From contig JAEUUA010000018.1 in assembly GCA_016787755.1 (NCBI GenBank), positions 1 to 64,000 of the forward strand: a DNA stretch of 64,000 nucleotides, read 5' to 3'. The notes beneath the pieces are model-generated. The model did no database searches, was not told the DNA's origin, and saw nothing but the letters and a program-made list of their open reading frames with translations. This stretch comes from Cyclobacteriaceae bacterium (GTDB lineage Bacteria; Bacteroidota; Bacteroidia; Cytophagales; Cyclobacteriaceae). This document shows positions 8,669 to 17,949 of this stretch, one piece after another. Position 1 is the stretch's first letter. The number at the start of each line of letters is the position of its first letter. The translations under genes were made by a program, and so were the position numbers.

Positions 8669-9784
8669 TTATCTGGATTCCAGATATTCAATAATTAGTT
8701 GCGCTGTGTTTTCTGATGCAGAGCCTGTGTCCAAAATAGAATAAACATTTTCGTACTCTCCCTTCATTGCTGAAACATAATCAGAATCATGAAGTAATTT
8801 TTTTAGCTCAGCATCCACTAATTTGGGTGTAGCCTGAGTTTGAATCATTTCCCGTATTACTTCTTTACCAGCAATCAGGTTAACCAATGAAATGAACTCT
8901 ACTTGAACCAGATAATTAGCTATGGTGTATTCGATGAAGTTGGTTTTATAAACGACTACTTGCGGAACCTTAAAAATACCGGTCTCTAATGTTGCAGTTC
9001 CTGAAGTTACGATCGCTGCATGCGCAATGGTTAACAAATCGTAGGTTTCTTCTTCAACAAACTTCACATTGGGTTTCTCATTCAAAGCTTTGTATAAATC
9101 TGCCGGTAACGTCTTGACAGCTGCAACCACAAACTGAACATCTTTATTTGAGTCCGCGATTGCCGCCATGAGTGGAACAATTTTATTCAATTCAATTTTT
9201 CTGCTGCCCGGAAGTAACGCTACTATTTTTTTACTTGAATCAAGGTTATGCTTTAAAACAAAATCAGGCGCGGGCTGAAACTCTTTAATAGCATCCAACA
9301 CCGGGTTGCCTACATAATCAACCTCAAAATCATACTTCTTAAAGAACGCCTTTTCGAACGGAAGTATCACAAACATTCTATCTACACAAGCCTTCAACTT
9401 CCAGGCCCGACTTTGATACCAGGCCCACACCTTGGGTGGAATGTAATAGAGTACTTTAAGACCTTGTGCCTTAGCAAACTGGGCAATCTTTAAATTAAAT
9501 CCGCCATAGTCGATCAGAATTATTGCATCGGGCTTAAACTCCAACATATCATTCTTACAAAACTTTATGTATTTGTAAATTTTAAACAAGCTGGTGGCCA
9601 ATGAAATAAAACCCATGAACGCCATTTCGCGATAATGCACCGAAAGTTTTACACCGGAAGCTTCCATGAGATCGCCACCAAAGCCTTGAAAGATAGCTTG
9701 CGCATCACGTTTGCGAATTGCCTTTACAAGATTACTGCCATGCAAATCCCCAGATCGTTCGCCTGCAACAATATAGTATCTCAC
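8669..9784 (-). CDS. lpxB: lipid-A-disaccharide synthase
   Basis: Glycosyltransferase (GT19) joining UDP-2,3-diacylglucosamine and lipid X into the lipid A disaccharide at the inner membrane. The family signature GERSGDLHGSNL is at residues 8-19, PPKVWAW near 117, LLPGSRKIELNK near 190, and SGTATLETGIF near 258. 371 residues, of normal length. The start is GTG at 9784, directly abutting the stop of the pterin synthase gene upstream, so the two are very likely co-transcribed and translationally coupled. Confidence 0.96.
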   Translation of the reverse strand: MRYYIVAGERSGDLHGSNLVKAIRKRDAQAIFQGFGGDLMEASGVKLSVHYREMAFMGFISLATSLFKIYKYIKFCKNDMLEFKPDAIILIDYGGFNLKIAQFAKAQGLKVLYYIPPKVWAWYQSRAWKLKACVDRMFVILPFEKAFFKKYDFEVDYVGNPVLDAIKEFQPAPDFVLKHNLDSSKKIVALLPGSRKIELNKIVPLMAAIADSNKDVQFVVAAVKTLPADLYKALNEKPNVKFVEEETYDLLTIAHAAIVTSGTATLETGIFKVPQVVVYKTNFIEYTIANYLVQVEFISLVNLIAGKEVIREMIQTQATPKLVDAELKKLLHDSDYVSAMKGEYENVYSILDTGSASENTAQLIIEYLESR

Positions 9785-10216
9785 TTAGAGCGGATTTGAT
9801 TCACCAAAATACTCAACATAGTTGCGAGGCGTTTCATACAACCGGATAGAATGCATAACACCATACTTGCTTATAGACGAAATTTTAGGGGCTACTATTT
9901 TCCAAATCTCAATCACCAACATCTCACAACTCGCTAATTTATCTTCCATAAAATCGACATCGAGATTCAGGTTTTTGTGATCTAACTTATCGATTACTTC
10001 AAGCCTAATCAGTGTGCTCAATTTTTTAAGATCAATAACAAATCCTGTTTCCGGATCGGGTAATCCCTTTACAGTAACAATCAGTTCAAAATTATGACCG
10101 TGCCAGTTTTCATTGGCACACGGTCCAAATACCTCCACATTCTTTTCCTTGCTCCATGCAGGATTGTAAAGCTTATGGGCTGCGTTAAAATGCTCTTTTC
10201 TACTTACGTAAACCAT
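9785..10216 (-). CDS. 6-pyruvoyl-tetrahydropterin synthase family protein
   Basis: A tunnelling-fold enzyme of 143 residues acting on 7,8-dihydroneopterin triphosphate. Zinc ligands are His in FNAAHKL and the two His of WHGHNF. The catalytic Cys is spaced CxxxxxHGH, the spacing I know for pyruvoyl-tetrahydropterin synthases; QueD proteins use CxxxHGH. The Asp/His pair LDHKNLN is also present. A queE gene lies 14.5 kb away, so a QueD role is still possible, but the motif points to PTPS. It overlaps nothing and is followed at once by lpxB. Confidence 0.84.
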   Translation of the reverse strand: MVYVSRKEHFNAAHKLYNPAWSKEKNVEVFGPCANENWHGHNFELIVTVKGLPDPETGFVIDLKKLSTLIRLEVIDKLDHKNLNLDVDFMEDKLASCEMLVIEIWKIVAPKISSISKYGVMHSIRLYETPRNYVEYFGESNPL

Positions 10217-10233
10217 TTTAAAAAACTAATATG

Positions 10234-10267
10234 CAAATATACAATAGTACATTCTCCCTTCACACAA
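10234..10267 (-). promoter_or_regulatory. promoter of the pterin synthase-lpxB pair
   Basis: Minus strand TTG (10265-10267), 23-base spacer, TATATTTG (10234-10241), 18 bases before the ATG. The -7 box is exact; the spacer is at the long end of the usual range. Confidence 0.55.
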
Positions 10268-10273
10268 GGGAGA
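10253..10273. repeat. inverted repeat in the divergent lpxB/hldD promoter region
   Basis: TCTCCCTT (10253-10260) and AAGGGAGA (10266-10273) are perfect arms around CACAC. The element overlaps the -33 region of the leftward promoter and lies 32 bases before hldD, so an operator is possible. No regulator is linked to it. Confidence 0.5.
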
Positions 10274-10304
10274 TTTAATGTAAATTGCACAAAAATTAAA
10301 CGTT

Positions 10305-11270
10305 ATGATTATTGTTACCGGGGCAGCGGGTTTTATTGGAAGTTACCTAATTCAACGACTCAATCAAGATAATTTCAACGCCATTATTGCAGTCGATAAA
10401 TTCGACAATGAGGTGAAAAATAAAAACCTGGTAGGACTAAAGATACAAGAGAAGATTGACCGGGATCATTTTCTTACCTGGCTGGACACAAATAACGAAA
10501 CTGTTGAATTTATTTTTCATATAGGAGCCCGCACGGATACCACCGAATTGGATGTTGCATTACTCAATAAACTGAATACGCAATACACCAAAGATATTTG
10601 GAGCCGCTGTTGTACCTATCAAATTCCACTGGTGTTTGCTTCCTCTGCCGCTACGTATGGCCTGGGAGAAAACGGGTATGACGATGATGAATCGAAAATT
10701 GCCCTATTAAAACCTCTTAATCCCTACGGACAATCCAAACAAGATTTTGATGTGTGGGCACTCGCTCAAAAAGAAAAACCGTTCTTCTGGGTTGGATTGA
10801 AATTCTTTAACGTGTATGGCCCCAATGAGCATCATAAAGATAGAATGGCTTCGGTAATCTGGCATTCCTACAATCAAATTACCAAAACGGGTAAAATGAA
10901 ATTGTTTAAGTCGCACAACCCCGACTATAAAGACGGAGAACAAATGCGTGATTTTGTTTATGTAAAAGATGTCGCTGAGGTATGTATTTACTTAATGCAT
11001 CATCGAAAAAATTCGGGCATTTACAATTTAGGATCAGGGAAGGCACGCACGTTCGTTGATCTTGCGAAAGCTGTATTTAATTCGCTTGGAAAAAAAGAGG
11101 AAATCGAATTTATCGATACACCCGTTGATATCCGCGATAAGTATCAGTACTTCACTGAGGCGAATATGGAGAAATTAAAAAGAATTGGATACCCAAAGCC
11201 GTTTTCCACGCTGGAAGAAGGTGTAAATGATTATGTCAAAAATCACCTCAGTGTGCTTCCAAAAATTTAA
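10305..11270 (+). CDS. hldD: ADP-L-glycero-D-manno-heptose-6-epimerase
   Basis: Short-chain dehydrogenase-type sugar epimerase that makes ADP-L-glycero-D-manno-heptose for the lipopolysaccharide core. The nucleotide-binding GAAGFIGSYL motif is at residues 6-15, the catalytic Ser lies in FASSAATYG (about 105-113) and the YxxxK motif in NPYGQSKQ (about 141-148). At 321 residues it is of usual length. The last residues (SVLPKI) are read from DNA that, on the other strand, is the tail of a broken gene copy (11248-11370), so the C-terminus was probably altered by that event. Confidence 0.94.
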   Translation: MIIVTGAAGFIGSYLIQRLNQDNFNAIIAVDKFDNEVKNKNLVGLKIQEKIDRDHFLTWLDTNNETVEFIFHIGARTDTTELDVALLNKLNTQYTKDIWSRCCTYQIPLVFASSAATYGLGENGYDDDESKIALLKPLNPYGQSKQDFDVWALAQKEKPFFWVGLKFFNVYGPNEHHKDRMASVIWHSYNQITKTGKMKLFKSHNPDYKDGEQMRDFVYVKDVAEVCIYLMHHRKNSGIYNLGSGKARTFVDLAKAVFNSLGKKEEIEFIDTPVDIRDKYQYFTEANMEKLKRIGYPKPFSTLEEGVNDYVKNHLSVLPKI

Positions 11271-11370
11271 CTATATCCATAAGGTCTTGTTCTGATTTTA
11301 CCTTTATTTTTTTCTCCTTGATTAACACTTCTGCTACACCAGTAACTGGCAGGCATTGAAAAATATAGTC
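11248..11370 (-). pseudogene. 3' relic of a second copy of the 229-residue partner gene
   Basis: On the minus strand a 40-codon stretch ending in TGA at 11248-11250 reads ...VLIKEKKIKVKSEQDL and on to FLEAH. The intact neighbour (11411-12100) ends with FIKERKIKVKTEQDL and FLEAN, so about 28 of its last codons match with only conservative changes. Upstream the likeness fades and an in-frame TGA stops it at 11371-11373. It lies in the same orientation, about 160 bases beyond the intact copy, and overlaps the 3' end of hldD. A tandem duplication with later decay is the simplest reading. Confidence 0.82.
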
Positions 11371-11410
11371 TCACTCACCGGAAGCGGTATTTATTGAGAG
11401 TTAAAGAATC

Positions 11411-12100
11411 TCAGTTCGCTTCCAAAAATTCAATTATATCAATAAGATCTTGTTCTGTCTTCACCTTTATTTTTCTCTCCTTGATAAACCCTTCAATGTT
11501 TGAAGACTGTTCCGGAAATGTTTCTAGAATCGATTTTTTATTCAGCTTTATTTCCTTAGCACTTCCGTCTTCTAATAAGACAAAATACAAAATCTTGGTT
11601 TGAAAGCTTTTCTTCTGATCGGAAGTACCATACCCGGACAGATTTTCATCAACAAAGGAAGTTTTATATTTCTTCAATAAAGTGATTTTTCCATCTCGGA
11701 TTAAGTCAAAATAACTAGTCTTTGAAAATCCTTTGATTTCATAGCCAGTCGAAAATGTATGTTTAATGATTTTATTTGTTCCGGGTTCAACAAAATTTAA
11801 AGTAAACTTTGGATAGGCCGAAGCATTAATCTCTAACACCTGTCCGTCTTGATTTAATTCAACCCGATCCAGGTAGGCATCATATTTTAATTGTAAATTA
11901 GGATAGTGCTTACCAGCCTTATCGGTTAACGTACCTGAGGTCCATTCAGGGTATAGGTAAGCTGAGCCACGAACATCTTCATACTTTCTGGTTCTTATCA
12001 CCACATTATCAAGGCCCTGAATATTTGAGATCTGACCCTTCACACTCAACGTTGGCAGAACTATCAAAAGACTTAAAATTATAAGGTTAAGATTCATCAT
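11411..12100 (-). CDS. exported protein of unknown function coupled to the S8 protease
   Basis: 229 residues with a signal peptide (hydrophobic residues 5-22, cleavage near VKGQ). I do not recognise a named domain; the body looks beta-rich and the C-terminal 30 residues are charged and helical. The gene starts inside the stop of the S8 protease gene (ATGATGA overlap at 12097-12100), so translation is probably coupled and the product may work with the protease. A broken second copy of its 3' end lies just downstream. An inhibitor, chaperone or surface partner of the protease would all be guesses. Confidence 0.83.
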   Translation of the reverse strand: MMNLNLIILSLLIVLPTLSVKGQISNIQGLDNVVIRTRKYEDVRGSAYLYPEWTSGTLTDKAGKHYPNLQLKYDAYLDRVELNQDGQVLEINASAYPKFTLNFVEPGTNKIIKHTFSTGYEIKGFSKTSYFDLIRDGKITLLKKYKTSFVDENLSGYGTSDQKKSFQTKILYFVLLEDGSAKEIKLNKKSILETFPEQSSNIEGFIKERKIKVKTEQDLIDIIEFLEAN

Positions 12101-15100
12101 TTTAAAATAATTTTATACGTATACATATCCTTCTCCCTTGCAATTCTTATAAAATATAAGCCTCTGCTCCAGGTGGTCGTTGTAATTTTTAAATCCTCCT
12201 CGGCCTGATTGTCATACACTAAGAGGCCTAAGGCATTTTGAATTTTTACGGTTGATTTGTTTTTCAATCCATCTATGAAAATTATATCCTCAGCTGGGTT
12301 CGGGTAAATATTTATTGAGGTCGAAGAGATGCCCGGTTCCGATAATCCAGTAATCAAAACAGGATTTGAAACACGATTGCATAAGTCACTTTTGGTAAGA
12401 ACGAAATACAAGCCCGGCTCACCATTAAATGGATACGATCTTCCATTTGAATTTGGAATTAACGTGTTATCGCGATACCATGCATAGGTTGGACTAGGTT
12501 GGGTGCTGAATAAGTTAAATCCATTAATAATAATCGGATTTGGAGGTAAATCATTTGGATTGATCGTGATCAACTGTTTAAAAGTTCGTGAGTCTTTGCT
12601 GTTGCTTATCGTTAATGAAACCTCAAACGTACCCGTCTTTGAAAAAATTATGGATCCTTTCCTTTCATTGGCATTAATTAAGGTAGCCATAGTCTCATTG
12701 GTTTCCCATTTATAAGATTCAATGGCACCGGCACTTTTATCGACTAGTTCAACCAACCCATCTACACAATTCGAAATAAGCTGGAAGTCAGGGAACAAAA
12801 TATTCTCGCAGTCATCTTTTGCCCAATTTGAAGAATTTTCAAGTACACTGGAAAGTCCCGCATTAATAATTCCATCTCCCGTAGCATCTACATTGGTGAT
12901 GAGTAAATTATCGAAGCATAGTTTAAACCTACCTGCAAACTTTAAAAAAGCTTTGGACATGGTTGAGCGAATGCTAACTGGATTGGCTGGCGTAGCTGAT
13001 ATCAGGGTGGATTCGGTAAGTTGTTGAATCGTTCCGGCTGTTAACGCCAAAACTGAATTTCCATGTATCGTCAATTTTGTAATTGAATTATTGCCATCAA
13101 GTAATAATTCATTCTTTAGAATAATCTCACTCAAGGTATTATCTCCCAATACCCTCACGTTTTGGTTTTCAACAACAAGTTTCCCGTTAAAAATTCTTCC
13201 TCCCAAGTCAATGATTGAATTTGATGCTGGTGAAATGGTGGCTCCATTACTAATCCATTCTAACGCATTTGAATGGATGGCTAAGTTTTCAAGTTGAAGC
13301 AACTTAGCCCCCGTCATAGTAAGAGTCTTACCGGCCTCCGTCACAACTTCAAAAGACTTTGCTTCTAAATTAAATCCGGTCATATTCACCAATCCCGACA
13401 ATATCCGCATAGAACGCACTTTTAAACTTCCGCTCATCTCCATGTTCGTAGTCAGGTCTATTTCTATATCGGTGGTAGAAAAATTATTATTACTCGTAAA
13501 TATTGTGTTCTCACTATTAAGTGAACCTGTAAACAAGATTTTTCCAGGAGTTAATACTTGAGTTTTATCTGAACTGATAATAAGACTCCCTCGTATTGTT
13601 AAGGTATGTCCATTTAATGCGATTCCTGCCTGTGATTTATTTAACCACGTCAACGAACCAATTGTGGTATTTCCCGACATTGAAATTACTCCACCATCCG
13701 CTAATGACGAATTTTCATCAATGATGATCCGGTTGTTACCATCCGGTACAGCCCCTGCAGAAACTCCCCCACTCGATAGAGACCAATGGTTTGGATCGCT
13801 TAAGTCGCCCGAACCACCAATCCAATAATAAGCCACTTGTGGATCGGTTACAGACGTATAGGTTACTATTAAAGAGAAATTTTGGCTGCCGCCTGACAAT
13901 GTTCCTTTGTGACTCACCCGTAATGTATAGGAACGGGGTTCAGGAGATTCAAATTCAATCTTCTCTATATTATCTCTAAAGTTGTCTCCTCTAAAAGCTG
14001 GCTCACCCAATGCAGCATCTTCAGGATTCAATTTCCATGGCATCTGTTGATTGTTTGCATCATCCAGGATGCGCATATCTAAATCATTAACCAGCATTAA
14101 ATTAGTTGGATCAAGAGATGATCCTACCGGGTTTCCTGCCGGATCCGTCCATGCTATGGTGGCCGTTATCTTCGTGTTTGCCTTAGGAGTTAGCATTAAC
14201 TCAAAAGTTTTACCATTCGCTAGTTCCAGCTCTTTAACAAAAATATTTTGGTTGTCTTTCGTCAATAGTACTTTGGCAGCAGCTTCCGCATCGATCAAGC
14301 CCCAGCCGAAACTATAATCAGGCCCTGGATATTGCCCGGCCTCTTTAGCGGTATGTATAGCTAATGCCTTTAACGTTGCTGAGCGCATAAATTCACCACC
14401 ATTTAAGTCGCTATGCAGTTCCTGCAACAAGCTTAAGGAGCCTAGAGCACCAGGCGTAGCCATGGAGGTTCCGTTGTTGCTGGCATAATTATTATCCACC
14501 ACGGTTGAAAAAATATTTACCCCGGGGGCAACCAAATCTGGTTTTATCCGGCCGTCATCGGTAGGACCCCAACCACTGAAACTACTCATCTCAACAGAAG
14601 CCGGGCTCGTATAGGAAGGAACTTTTCTTACTGCACCAATTGTAAAAATATTTTTAGCAGTACCCTCTTGAACGATGCAATCATACCCACTTCCTTGATT
14701 TCCGTCTGGTGGATACAATGCCACCCCTGTTGTTGTGGTTTCGCCACGGTTATTTCCTGCTGCCCAAAAAATCGAGTAATAAGGCGCATTGAATGCAATG
14801 TTATCGATATCCTTGGCCAAGGTGGTATAAAAACCAAATCGCCAATCCTCTTTATCACTAATGCTCGTCTGCCCTTGCCAACTGCAACTTCCATTACTGC
14901 AATTCCATCCTAGCACTATGCTATAAGAATGATTGGAAAAAAGAAGGCCACTCTGATCTGGTTTTGCTTTGGCAATCATTTCAGCACGATCATTATTCCA
15001 ATCAAACGAATGTAGTTTAGCCTTGGGAGCCATTCCCATGGCATTTAAATTAATTCCTGAGGCCAGAATTGTACCACTGACATGGGTTGCATGTGCTAAA

Positions 15101-15519
15101 GCCGTTCCACTTTCTTTTGTCAGTATTCTGTCAATAAACTCGATGTGTTCAAATGCCGGGCCGCCATCCCAAACTCCAACCTCTAAACCCTCACCTAAGA
15201 GATTTAACCCTAACCCACCCCCGGTTCTTAATTTTGTAACATTCGTAGAAATCGCTAATCCACTGTTGGAGGTAGCTCTATAAACAGGTTGGCCAAATGG
15301 ATCCACATCCACGAGTTCAATCAAGTTTCCTTCCGGCAAATATTGTTTAATTGGGATATTATTTTTCCTCGCATATTCAAGGGCTCTGTTCTGTTGCTGA
15401 TCATACGAATTGGAAAATTCTACTTTCATCCGCGCAAGATTCTGAAACCTCTCATTTTCCCTGGTTTGACCAAACAGATGGCTTGAAATTATCAGGAATG
15501 AAAAGAATAAATATTTCAT
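12097..15519 (-). CDS. secreted S8 (subtilisin-like) serine protease with T9SS sorting domain
   Basis: 1140 residues. A signal peptide (1-17, ending in FGQ) is followed by a pro-region and a subtilase domain with Asp118 (VGVWDGG), His146 (HATHVSGT), oxyanion Asn256 (AAGNN) and Ser352 (NGTSMATPG). The Asp motif reads DGG where most subtilases have D[ST]G. After a jelly-roll region comes a G/W-rich segment (YYWIGGSGDLSDPNHW, about 567-582), as in many T9SS cargo proteins, then a PKD-like stretch and a type A sorting domain with YPNPAEDIIFIDG and a terminal YKIILK. It should cross the outer membrane by T9SS. Confidence 0.94.
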   Translation of the reverse strand: MKYLFFSFLIISSHLFGQTRENERFQNLARMKVEFSNSYDQQQNRALEYARKNNIPIKQYLPEGNLIELVDVDPFGQPVYRATSNSGLAISTNVTKLRTGGGLGLNLLGEGLEVGVWDGGPAFEHIEFIDRILTKESGTALAHATHVSGTILASGINLNAMGMAPKAKLHSFDWNNDRAEMIAKAKPDQSGLLFSNHSYSIVLGWNCSNGSCSWQGQTSISDKEDWRFGFYTTLAKDIDNIAFNAPYYSIFWAAGNNRGETTTTGVALYPPDGNQGSGYDCIVQEGTAKNIFTIGAVRKVPSYTSPASVEMSSFSGWGPTDDGRIKPDLVAPGVNIFSTVVDNNYASNNGTSMATPGALGSLSLLQELHSDLNGGEFMRSATLKALAIHTAKEAGQYPGPDYSFGWGLIDAEAAAKVLLTKDNQNIFVKELELANGKTFELMLTPKANTKITATIAWTDPAGNPVGSSLDPTNLMLVNDLDMRILDDANNQQMPWKLNPEDAALGEPAFRGDNFRDNIEKIEFESPEPRSYTLRVSHKGTLSGGSQNFSLIVTYTSVTDPQVAYYWIGGSGDLSDPNHWSLSSGGVSAGAVPDGNNRIIIDENSSLADGGVISMSGNTTIGSLTWLNKSQAGIALNGHTLTIRGSLIISSDKTQVLTPGKILFTGSLNSENTIFTSNNNFSTTDIEIDLTTNMEMSGSLKVRSMRILSGLVNMTGFNLEAKSFEVVTEAGKTLTMTGAKLLQLENLAIHSNALEWISNGATISPASNSIIDLGGRIFNGKLVVENQNVRVLGDNTLSEIILKNELLLDGNNSITKLTIHGNSVLALTAGTIQQLTESTLISATPANPVSIRSTMSKAFLKFAGRFKLCFDNLLITNVDATGDGIINAGLSSVLENSSNWAKDDCENILFPDFQLISNCVDGLVELVDKSAGAIESYKWETNETMATLINANERKGSIIFSKTGTFEVSLTISNSKDSRTFKQLITINPNDLPPNPIIINGFNLFSTQPSPTYAWYRDNTLIPNSNGRSYPFNGEPGLYFVLTKSDLCNRVSNPVLITGLSEPGISSTSINIYPNPAEDIIFIDGLKNKSTVKIQNALGLLVYDNQAEEDLKITTTTWSRGLYFIRIAREKDMYTYKIILK

Positions 15520-15552
15520 GAACTCTATTAACGAAAATTAAGACAAGAAAAT

Positions 15553-15581
15553 AAAAAAAGCCCTGAAAATTTCAGGGCTTT
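15553..15581 (-). terminator. terminator of the susCD operon
   Basis: Arms AAAGCCCTGAA (15557-15567) and TTCAGGGCTTT (15571-15581) pair perfectly over 11 bases with a 3-base loop. Read on the minus strand a run of seven T follows. It lies just after the third lipoprotein gene and before the S8 protease gene, so the protease is either read through or has its own, unseen, promoter. Confidence 0.85.
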
Positions 15582-15598
15582 AGTCAAAATATCAAATT

Positions 15599-16435
15599 CT
15601 ATTTTTTAGTAAATGTGTGAGTGTTAGTATCAAAAAGTGCATTATCCGATTTTCTTCTAACTGTATAAGGAACAACAAACGAATATGTACAGGAATTATA
15701 GGTTGCAGGAGAAGACCCCGCCACAACATACGTTACTCCATCACCCATTACCACATCTTGAGTAGGAAGGGTTACCGCTGTGCTTGAAGGGTTGAAAGTA
15801 TATTTTACAACGCCTCCAAAATCCCAGAAATTATTTATAATAATACCATTCGCATTTGCAGGATCGGCAATAGAAACATTGTCATAGGTGCCATACCCCG
15901 GTTCAAGCGTGCTATAGGTGCCTACAAAATTTGCCCTGTTGAAAGAACAAAGCGTTCTGATAGAACGTGTAAATTCACCATACTTAGAGCTAATCGTAGT
16001 GCTGCCATCTGAGCTTGTCAATTTAATTTTTAGTTTCCAGATTTCACCGGGAAGGATGTTATCATCAATCACCTCGAAATAGATGAAACCAAAACTGCTA
16101 TTTGCCGCAATGCTCACCGTATTTGTGGTAATCAATGCATAGTGCGTACCCGCCACCGCAGTGCTGGTTGGCTCCACGGTAAAATTAACCGTAATCGCCT
16201 GGCTTTTTTGTGGTCCTACCAAATTAACCCGAATTGAGTCTTTGATCCTCTTACCATCGGTAACCCGATTATAAGATTTGCTCACATCCAAGCCCCCCGC
16301 TGTTGTAGCTTCATTAATTTCTATAACGGCTGCATTATTCAGCAAAATATCAGTTCCTGGGTCGTCAAAGCAAGCGGATACCACAGCTAGCAAGCCCACG
16401 AACGTAAAGATTTTATAAATCGTTTTCATTTTCAT
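15599..16435 (-). CDS. surface lipoprotein, third gene of the susCD operon
   Basis: 278 residues with a lipoprotein signal (VSAC lipobox near residues 19-22) followed by acidic residues, as expected for export to the outer membrane surface in this phylum. The middle region (about 70-150, VNFTVEPTSTAVAGTHY and IYFEVIDDN) resembles Calx-beta-like beta-sandwich repeats. It takes the place of a SusE-type protein, which helps bind the substrate taken up by the SusCD pair. It starts MKMK, with two usable ATGs, 15 bases after susD. Confidence 0.82.
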   Translation of the reverse strand: MKMKTIYKIFTFVGLLAVVSACFDDPGTDILLNNAAVIEINEATTAGGLDVSKSYNRVTDGKRIKDSIRVNLVGPQKSQAITVNFTVEPTSTAVAGTHYALITTNTVSIAANSSFGFIYFEVIDDNILPGEIWKLKIKLTSSDGSTTISSKYGEFTRSIRTLCSFNRANFVGTYSTLEPGYGTYDNVSIADPANANGIIINNFWDFGGVVKYTFNPSSTAVTLPTQDVVMGDGVTYVVAGSSPATYNSCTYSFVVPYTVRRKSDNALFDTNTHTFTKK

Positions 16436-16450
16436 GTCTATTCAGTTTTA

Positions 16451-17926
16451 TTAATAACCAGGATTTTGTTTCATGCTGGGATTCAACTGAACCTGGTCGT
16501 TAGGAAGTTGCTGCAGCATTCGAAAATCAGAGGCAGGTAAAGTTGGAACACCTGCCGCTGCTGGCTTGGGAATATCTAATCCCAATCTTTTTAAGTCAAA
16601 GAAGCGATGTCCTTCCATAGCAAATTCAACTCTTCTTTCGTTCATAATTACCGAAATCAATGCCGCTCCTGTCAACGAAGTGGCAGCCAACCCACGGTTA
16701 GTTCTGATTGTATTTACTGCAGTTTGAGCGGTAGCATCGTTATTTTGACGAGCACGGCTTTCGGCCTGTATTAAATACATTTCAGATCTTCTGATAACGG
16801 GGATGTTTTCAAGAAAAGCTCCTTTTTCTCCTGGCCACTTGCGTGTCTGAGGTTTATTGAGTGTTCCTGCGGTATTCAGGTAAAGATTTAATCTAACATC
16901 ACCAGCCTCGTGTGCGGAAATCAATTCCGAGCTTGCTGCCAACACATATTGGCTGCCACTAAGCATATTGGTTGTTACCGAGTTCATTGAATTATTAGGC
17001 CCATCAACCCCACTCCAATCCGTAGCACGAATCTCTAATTCAAAGATTGATTCAGGATGCGTGGTAGCACTCCAGGAGGCAACGTAACTAGCCGCAGCAA
17101 CAGGCGCTGCAGTTGGCACAAGCGTTAACGCTGTGGTTGCATTGGTATCTGCTTCTGGATATTTACCCCAGTATAGATACAACCGTGCAATTAATGCATG
17201 CGCTGCCGCCTTTGTGGCACGGAATGGGAAGGTATTCGTACCTAACGTGGATGGCCAATTGGCTCCAATTCCTGATGCAGGAAGTAACAGAGTTATTGCT
17301 TCTAACAGATCCTTCTCCACAAATTGATAACAGGCGAGATTTGTGCTTCGCTCTTTTTTATCAGCATCTGAAACAACCTCGGTTGGAGAATCTCTCAAAA
17401 TCACTCCGAGGTTAAAGCCGTTAACTTCCTTTCCGGGCTCATACGAGTAAACTCTTAATAATTCCATGTAATAAAGCGACCGAAGGAATAATGCCTCGCC
17501 ACGGAGGTGATCTAACACCTGTTGCGAAGTAACAGTAGCTGATGAAGGTACTTTTGCTAACTGAAGCTTAGGCAGATATTCCAACACATAGTTTGCATCA
17601 TTAATACCCCTGTACGCAGTAAACCAGCGATTTGCATAAACACCCACGCCATTTACCCACTCCTGCTCATACCGACCAGTGCGGTTAACGATTTCAATGT
17701 TATCAGCAAATGCATCCCCATGAAGGTTCACTTGTTGACCAAACATTGGAAATTCATGTGCTATACGGTAAGCACTCAGCAAAGCACTCTGAACGCCAGC
17801 GGTGGTATCCAATGCCTGTGCGGGTGCAAGTGCAGATTTATCCACCGTTTCAATGTCGCACGCGTTAAAGCCTAGTACGAACAGACCGGTGATAGCTATA
17901 TTTCTTAATTTCATTTTCATTTTCAT
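16451..17926 (-). CDS. SusD/RagB-family nutrient-binding outer-membrane lipoprotein
   Basis: 491 residues with a lipobox (FNAC, about residues 20-23), helical TPR-like N-terminal repeats and the family C-terminal stretch NERRVEFAMEGHRFFDLKR (about 428-446). SusD proteins lid the SusC channel and capture glycans or, as RagB does, peptides. ATG start; the N-terminus MKMKMK has three in-frame ATGs in a 6-base tandem repeat, so the exact start is ambiguous by up to four residues. It follows susC by 23 bases. Confidence 0.96.
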   Translation of the reverse strand: MKMKMKLRNIAITGLFVLGFNACDIETVDKSALAPAQALDTTAGVQSALLSAYRIAHEFPMFGQQVNLHGDAFADNIEIVNRTGRYEQEWVNGVGVYANRWFTAYRGINDANYVLEYLPKLQLAKVPSSATVTSQQVLDHLRGEALFLRSLYYMELLRVYSYEPGKEVNGFNLGVILRDSPTEVVSDADKKERSTNLACYQFVEKDLLEAITLLLPASGIGANWPSTLGTNTFPFRATKAAAHALIARLYLYWGKYPEADTNATTALTLVPTAAPVAAASYVASWSATTHPESIFELEIRATDWSGVDGPNNSMNSVTTNMLSGSQYVLAASSELISAHEAGDVRLNLYLNTAGTLNKPQTRKWPGEKGAFLENIPVIRRSEMYLIQAESRARQNNDATAQTAVNTIRTNRGLAATSLTGAALISVIMNERRVEFAMEGHRFFDLKRLGLDIPKPAAAGVPTLPASDFRMLQQLPNDQVQLNPSMKQNPGY

Positions 17927-17949
17927 TTATTCTTTAAATGATTTGACAA

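Noticed and set aside
10217..10304. preQ1 or other riboswitch before the pterin synthase gene
   Set aside because: The gap is short and holds only a promoter and an 8-bp inverted repeat; no aptamer pattern was seen.
12722..15283. Several 80-100 codon frames on the plus strand across the S8 protease
   Set aside because: They are antisense shadows of a long, well-supported gene.
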